From an uncultured Treponema sp. (GTDB lineage: Bacteria; Spirochaetota; Spirochaetia; Treponematales; Treponemataceae), in NCBI GenBank assembly GCA_937877515.1, contig CALFIX010000018.1:1-64000 (forward strand): a stretch of DNA of 64,000 bases. The letters run 5' to 3'. A model generated the notes under the pieces. The model searched no databases. It saw nothing but the letters and a program-made list of their open reading frames with translations, and was not told the origin of the DNA. Each line of letters opens with the position of its first letter. The stretch's first letter is position 1. The position numbers and the translations under genes are program-made. Shown here piece after piece: positions 60,528 to 64,000 of the stretch.

Positions 60528-61179
60528 CAAGCTCTTCATTTTCGATATCCAGCTTTACGGAATGAAAGCCGACGTCAGTTATAAAATCTACAGGAGAAGC
60601 TTTTAAAACAGGATACGGACATGGAAGAAGTTTTGGGGCATCTTTTATGTTTTCAAATTCCAAGGCATCCCATGGACCTCTTAAAATTTTTTCAAACTGA
60701 CTCATAAACGAAAAATTTTTAGAATCTACTCTAGAAGGAATAATAAGCCCTGAATGTTCGTGCACCATGGAAGCTAATTCAAATATGCTTACATCAGAAT
60801 TACAAAGAAGATTTTTTTCTATGCTTCCAAGCATCTCACCTTTTTCGTTTACATAAATTTGTTCAGTCTTATCGTTAATAAAAAAAAGATGTCTCTGCCA
60901 TTCAAGACCAAATTCAAACGCAGTAACTGGATTATTAAAAAGTACAAGAGCATGCACACATTCTGCAGTCTGAGCTTCCATTCCGTAAAGTGAAGGTACA
61001 TTGTATTTTTTACAAAGCATGTAAAAAGCAGGAACATTCATTGTAGAATTATAATCTGTAAGACAAGCTAAATTTACCTTGTTACGCAAAAGCGCCATTG
61101 CTAAATTTTGAGGATGCATGTCCAAACTTGTTCCAGGCGACAAACAAGAATGTAAATGTAAATCTGCTGATATTACCAT
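60415..61179 (-). CDS. PHP-domain phosphoesterase-like protein
   Basis: A 254-residue PHP-fold protein: ADLHLHSCLSPGTSLDMHPQN gives the first HxH metal motif, LACLTDYNST replaces the usual TDHN with TDYN, GMEAQTAE carries the conserved Glu, and HEHSGLIIPSRVDSK stands in place of AHP. Some metal ligands are altered, so activity is uncertain; it resembles PHP proteins often found as stand-alone phosphatases. Its 3' end overlaps the methyltransferase gene by 113 bp. TATACT lies 5 bases before the ATG. Confidence 0.75.
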   Translation of the reverse strand: MVISADLHLHSCLSPGTSLDMHPQNLAMALLRNKVNLACLTDYNSTMNVPAFYMLCKKYNVPSLYGMEAQTAECVHALVLFNNPVTAFEFGLEWQRHLFFINDKTEQIYVNEKGEMLGSIEKNLLCNSDVSIFELASMVHEHSGLIIPSRVDSKNFSFMSQFEKILRGPWDALEFENIKDAPKLLPCPYPVLKASPVDFITDVGFHSVKLDIENEELVTSESLVNLLAIQKAFEKLVILPEGLSSSDSLNSQYA

Positions 61180-61184
61180 GTATC

Positions 61185-61214
61185 AGTATAGAACACTTTT
61201 TTCCGACTTTACAA
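61185..61214 (-). promoter_or_regulatory. PHP gene promoter; leaderless start
   Basis: Minus strand TTGTAA (61214-61209), 18 bp, TATACT (61190-61185), 5 bases, ATG at 61179. Confidence 0.6.
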
Positions 61215-61271
61215 TTTTAAACTAGTTTTAAGATTTATTCAAGTAAATAATTTTACGGCAAAAAAAACGGG

Positions 61272-62108
61272 TTACAAAACGTACTTTTCTACAAAATCAC
61301 CAACACCATCATGATTATTGTCCAATTCAGTAACATAGTTTGCAATGTTTTTTATATAATCCAAGCCATTACACATACAAACTCCATTACCGCACAAACG
61401 AATCATACTTTCATCGTTCATACTGTCGCCAAACCCCATTGTATTTACAGGAGCAATACCCAGCTTTTCACTTAAAAAACAAATAGCCTCTCCCTTACCA
61501 CAATGAGGCGGTAAAATTTCTAAAAAGAAAGGTTTACTTGTAAAAACAACAGCATGCTCTCCAAAATCAGCTTTTAATTTTTTTTGTAAAATCTGAAGAG
61601 TTTCTGGCTCTCCAGGTATAAGCATTTTTACAAAGCCTTTAGTTAAAAAGCTTTCATAATCGCTAACGACTTCTCCTTTTAGCTTACACAAATCAACATC
61701 CAACTTCGTCCACTTATTTTCTTCTCTGTAGTAAATTGTATCTGGAGAATAAACTTCTGTACGTAAACCTAATTTTTCTGCTTCTTCATTTGCGTGCAAT
61801 AAAATATCCGAGCTGACAGTACGCTTATAAATTTGTTTTCTTTCGTGCATATCGTAAATGCTGCATCCATTTACAGCTATCAGGTAACGTCCCGTTTCTC
61901 TTCCGGCAATATCCAAACGTCTAACATAAGGCAAAATACCATGTTCTGCCCTACCAGAACACAAAACTATATAAATACCTCTTTCAGAAGCTTTCTGTAA
62001 TGCATTTACAGTTTTATCTGTAATCTGTGTATTAGAATTTAAAAGCGTATCATCTAAATCTAGTGCAATAAGTTTTACAGGAAGCTTTTGTTCTGGTAGT
62101 TTAGTCAT
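61272..62108 (-). CDS. HAD-superfamily phosphatase, Cof type
   Basis: A 278-residue HAD hydrolase of the Cof/YidA group: ALDLDDTLLNSNTQI (nucleophile Asp and acid Asp), VLCSGRAEHGI (motif II), a C2 cap from about 85 to 190, and GFGDSMNDESMI (motif IV Asp pair). Members dephosphorylate sugar phosphates or other small metabolites; the substrate cannot be named. GAGG precedes the ATG. It follows the DUF1295 gene by 19 bp. Confidence 0.87.
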   Translation of the reverse strand: MTKLPEQKLPVKLIALDLDDTLLNSNTQITDKTVNALQKASERGIYIVLCSGRAEHGILPYVRRLDIAGRETGRYLIAVNGCSIYDMHERKQIYKRTVSSDILLHANEEAEKLGLRTEVYSPDTIYYREENKWTKLDVDLCKLKGEVVSDYESFLTKGFVKMLIPGEPETLQILQKKLKADFGEHAVVFTSKPFFLEILPPHCGKGEAICFLSEKLGIAPVNTMGFGDSMNDESMIRLCGNGVCMCNGLDYIKNIANYVTELDNNHDGVGDFVEKYVL

Positions 62109-62127
62109 AAAGAACCTCAGTTAAGTT

Positions 62128-62916
62128 TTACGCCACAAGCCACTTTAATTTTTTTACACTGTAAATCGGTAAAAGAGGAATTAAAATTGGAGTGGTCTTT
62201 ACGTATTTCTGATACTCAGGATCCTCTCCGTAGTTTTTATCCTGTCTAAGCTCAAGACGGCGTGCCCCGCTAAACATTACGTAAATAATTCCGGCATATC
62301 CTAAGGCAGAAAGAACCCACTGCCACCAAACGTTATAAGAAGTAATGCCGGAAACAAAAACACCTGTCCACAAAAGAACTTCGCCAAAGTAGTTAGGACA
62401 ACGCACAATCCTGTAAAGCCCCGTAGAAACAAACTTATGGGCATCCTTTTTCTTTGCCGCAGCTTTTTGAATATCTGCAAAGAGTTCTAAAAGAATTCCA
62501 CATATTGCAATTATAGTTCCAACTATTAGAAGAACATTATCAGGTGTTGCGTTACCTAAGCGAAATGCTAAAGGAGAAACCTGGCACACGTACAATGCCA
62601 CGCATGTTACCCAGATGGCACATTTTACAAAAAAGTTTACGCCTGTTTTTGTTTCGTTATTAAGATGCTTTTTATAGCTTGCGTTTTTTATTTCGCGTAA
62701 AACTAAAAATCCACCAAGGCGAACTCCATAACAAATCAACGCTATGCTTAAGACAATTGTCCATGGCGTCAGACTGTTTCTGTAAATTATTAAAAGGGAT
62801 GCAGCAATTCCCGCAACAGAAAATCCATAACCTAATGAAATAAAATATACGTACTTAAAAAATCCTGCTGCACTTAACACAAGCGAAACCAATGCTAAAA
62901 TTCCTAACACTTTCAT
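62128..62916 (-). CDS. DUF1295 / isoprenylcysteine methyltransferase-like membrane protein
   Basis: A 262-residue protein with six or seven hydrophobic segments. The C-terminal block FVSTGLYRIVRCPNYFGEVLLWTGVF is the signature of the steroid 5-alpha-reductase/DUF1295 and ICMT-like families, and QDKNYGEDPEYQKYVKTTPILIPL near the end is typical of DUF1295. The function is unknown; reduction or methylation of a lipid is the family expectation. It probably forms a unit with the HAD gene. A MITE-like element lies 31 bp upstream of its start. Confidence 0.75.
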   Translation of the reverse strand: MKVLGILALVSLVLSAAGFFKYVYFISLGYGFSVAGIAASLLIIYRNSLTPWTIVLSIALICYGVRLGGFLVLREIKNASYKKHLNNETKTGVNFFVKCAIWVTCVALYVCQVSPLAFRLGNATPDNVLLIVGTIIAICGILLELFADIQKAAAKKKDAHKFVSTGLYRIVRCPNYFGEVLLWTGVFVSGITSYNVWWQWVLSALGYAGIIYVMFSGARRLELRQDKNYGEDPEYQKYVKTTPILIPLLPIYSVKKLKWLVA

Positions 62917-62947
62917 TTAAAATATGCCTCTTTTTTTTTACGATATA

Positions 62948-63078
62948 GGGAATCTCTAAAAATTGCAATTTTTAGAGATAACTCTGAAAGAGCGATGTTT
63001 TAAGTCGTGACATTACAACGACTTAAAACTCGTCGGCATTCTCTAGAAATACACATTAGTGGATTTCCAGAGATGCCC
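62948..63078. mobile_element. 131-bp MITE-like element, copy B
   Basis: It is identical to 44160-44290 except at one base (C at 63068, T at 44280). It is flanked by its own 4-bp direct repeat TATA (62944-62947 and 63079-63082), different from the TAAA of copy A, so each copy inserted independently. The same terminal inverted repeats and three internal hairpins are present. It lies between the end of ettA and the DUF1295 gene and has no coding capacity. Confidence 0.85.
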
Positions 63079-63096
63079 TATATATTTACTAGAGAG

Positions 63097-63125
63097 AGAT
63101 ACCGAAATAAATTCGGCATGACAGT
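63097..63125. repeat. Short REP-like palindrome next to the MITE-like element
   Basis: CCGAA (63102-63106), five bases, TTCGG (63112-63116), flanked by GAGATA and GCATGACAG. It resembles a widespread short intergenic repeat with a TCATGCCGAA...TTCGGCAT theme that I recall from several bacterial groups. Only one copy was noticed here. It overlaps no gene and lies just before the ettA stop codon. Confidence 0.4.
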
Positions 63126-63132
63126 GCTCACT

Positions 63133-64000
63133 CTACCTAGTAAGCTTACGATACATTGTCTTGTGAGGTCTATCAGCATCCTCACCAAGTTCCTTGCGTC
63201 TCCATTCCGAATAGTCACTCCAGCTTCCCTCAAACCATTTAACTTCGCTGTTGTTTTCAAATGCCAGAATGTGGGTGCAGATACGGTCCAAGAAGTAACG
63301 GTCATGGCTTACTACAAGCACAACGCCGGCAAAATCATTTATTGCTTCCTCAAGGCTACGGGTTGTCGTAATGTCTAAATCATTAGTAGGTTCGTCTAAA
63401 AGAAGAACGTTTCCTGCTTCCTTAAACATCATTCCCATGTTAAGCCTGTTGCGTTCACCACCGGACAAAACGCTTATCTTCTTATTCTGTTCGGCACTAG
63501 AAAAGTTAAACCATGAACAGTAAGCGTGTGCATTTATTTCGCGGACAGCTCCATTTACGGGACGGCCTTTTTCGTCAACGGCACCAAGCTTTATCATGTC
63601 AGAACCGCCACTTAAGGTTTCGTAAATGGTCTTGTTCATATCCAGCTTGCTTCTCATCTGGTCTACGTAAACTAATTTTACCGTCTCACCGATTTTTATG
63701 TTTCCGCTGTCAGGCTTTTCCTCGCCTTCGCTTCCGTCTGGAAGCAAAACCTTTTGCCCTGCTGCAGTTGCAATCATCTTAAAGAGTGTGGTTTTACCGG
63801 CACCGTTAGGACCGACAATTCCTACAACTGCACCCGCCGGAATATGAAAGTCTAGGTTTTCAAAGAGAACCCTGTCATCAAAACTCTTAGTTAAACCTTC
63901 TGCATCAATTACAACATTTCCAAGACGAGGGCCTGCAGGAATAGAAATCTGACTGTCCTTTAACTGCACTCTCTTACTTTCTTCTGCCAAAAGCTGCTCA
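63133..64000 (-). CDS. ettA: Energy-dependent translational throttle protein EttA, C-terminal part
   Basis: The C-terminal 289 residues of an ABC-F ATPase; the frame is open through the window edge, so the start is outside. The second nucleotide-binding domain is complete: GIVGPNGAGKTTLFK (Walker A), VLSGGERNRLNMGMMFKEAGNVLLLDEPTNDLD (signature and Walker B) and VVSHDRYFLDRICTHILAFE (H-switch). RVQLKDSQISIPAGPRLG is typical of EttA, as is the end FEGSWSDYSEWRRKELGEDADRPHK. EttA binds the ribosomal E site and couples translation start to the ATP level. Confidence 0.92.
   Translation of the reverse strand, partial: EQLLAEESKRVQLKDSQISIPAGPRLGNVVIDAEGLTKSFDDRVLFENLDFHIPAGAVVGIVGPNGAGKTTLFKMIATAAGQKVLLPDGSEGEEKPDSGNIKIGETVKLVYVDQMRSKLDMNKTIYETLSGGSDMIKLGAVDEKGRPVNGAVREINAHAYCSWFNFSSAEQNKKISVLSGGERNRLNMGMMFKEAGNVLLLDEPTNDLDITTTRSLEEAINDFAGVVLVVSHDRYFLDRICTHILAFENNSEVKWFEGSWSDYSEWRRKELGEDADRPHKTMYRKLTR

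Noticed and set aside
1..64000. CRISPR array, prophage or complete insertion sequence
   Set aside because: No regularly spaced repeats, phage structural genes or transposase genes were found.

Overview
The window looks like chromosomal DNA of a spirochaete, most likely a Treponema. The base composition is AT-rich, genes are closely packed and most need no outside partner. One run of genes (a short sigma-70 factor, groES, a TPR lipoprotein, nusB, a SurA/parvulin-like protein and an alanyl-tRNA synthetase without the C-terminal domain) matches the order I recall from the TP1012-TP1017 region of T. pallidum. This assignment rests on remembered gene order and protein style, not on a database search. 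There is no prophage, CRISPR array or large island; the accessory content is small repeats, one gene remnant and one OLD-type nuclease gene.

Layout. 1-2.2 kb: the 3' end of a tRNA-Thr with its terminator, a Y-family polymerase with a small YolD-like partner, and a Cys-rich C_GCAxxG_C_C protein. 2.2-4.1 kb (minus): fabG and fabD behind a promoter with an embedded palindrome. 4.2-8.1 kb: ACT protein, rhomboid-like membrane protein, phosphofructokinase, FMN alpha-hydroxy-acid oxidase-like protein, and larE converging on it. 8.2-13.2 kb: a glycerol operon (glpK, two FAD oxidoreductases, a DUF1667 protein). 13.3-28.7 kb: one long minus-strand series: alaS, PPIase, nusB, TPR lipoprotein, groES, sigma factor, purB, an oxidoreductase, LolA-like, RodZ-like, rimO and a UvrD helicase. 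28.8-37 kb: mixed genes including an acyl-ACP thioesterase, an OLD-family ATPase/TOPRIM protein, prfA and prmC. 37-47 kb: rel (ppGpp), a U32 protein, an esterase, metA, an RlmM-like enzyme, a PilZ protein, fabZ and fabF. 47-53 kb: araD with an FGGY kinase, a decayed DUF4143 fragment, proS and an envelope-type protein. 53-64 kb: GerMN protein, PAP2 phosphatase, a SpoU methylase, the parA-parB-HD-AraC operon, methyltransferase, PHP and HAD proteins, a membrane methyltransferase-like protein and the end of ettA.

Regulation is unusually readable. At least a dozen genes have a sigma-70-type promoter whose -10 box ends only 5-9 bases before the start codon, so their mRNAs should be leaderless or nearly so. 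fabD and fabF, 43 kb apart, share a promoter of identical geometry with almost the same 23-bp palindrome laid over spacer and -10. The sigma-factor gene has a near-consensus sigma-54 promoter, which resembles the RpoN-to-RpoS cascade of Borrelia.

Repeats: two 131-bp MITE-like elements differing at one base, each flanked by its own 4-bp direct repeat; five copies of a degenerate GC-rich element of about 75-100 bp whose central hairpin is kept while its stem sequence changes; a 72-bp near-perfect palindrome after proS; and structured non-coding stretches around fabF. Protein oddities include a Rel enzyme with a damaged hydrolase site, a rhomboid lacking the usual catalytic His, a phosphofructokinase with Asn in the GGDG motif, and a glycerol kinase with a Lys-rich tail.
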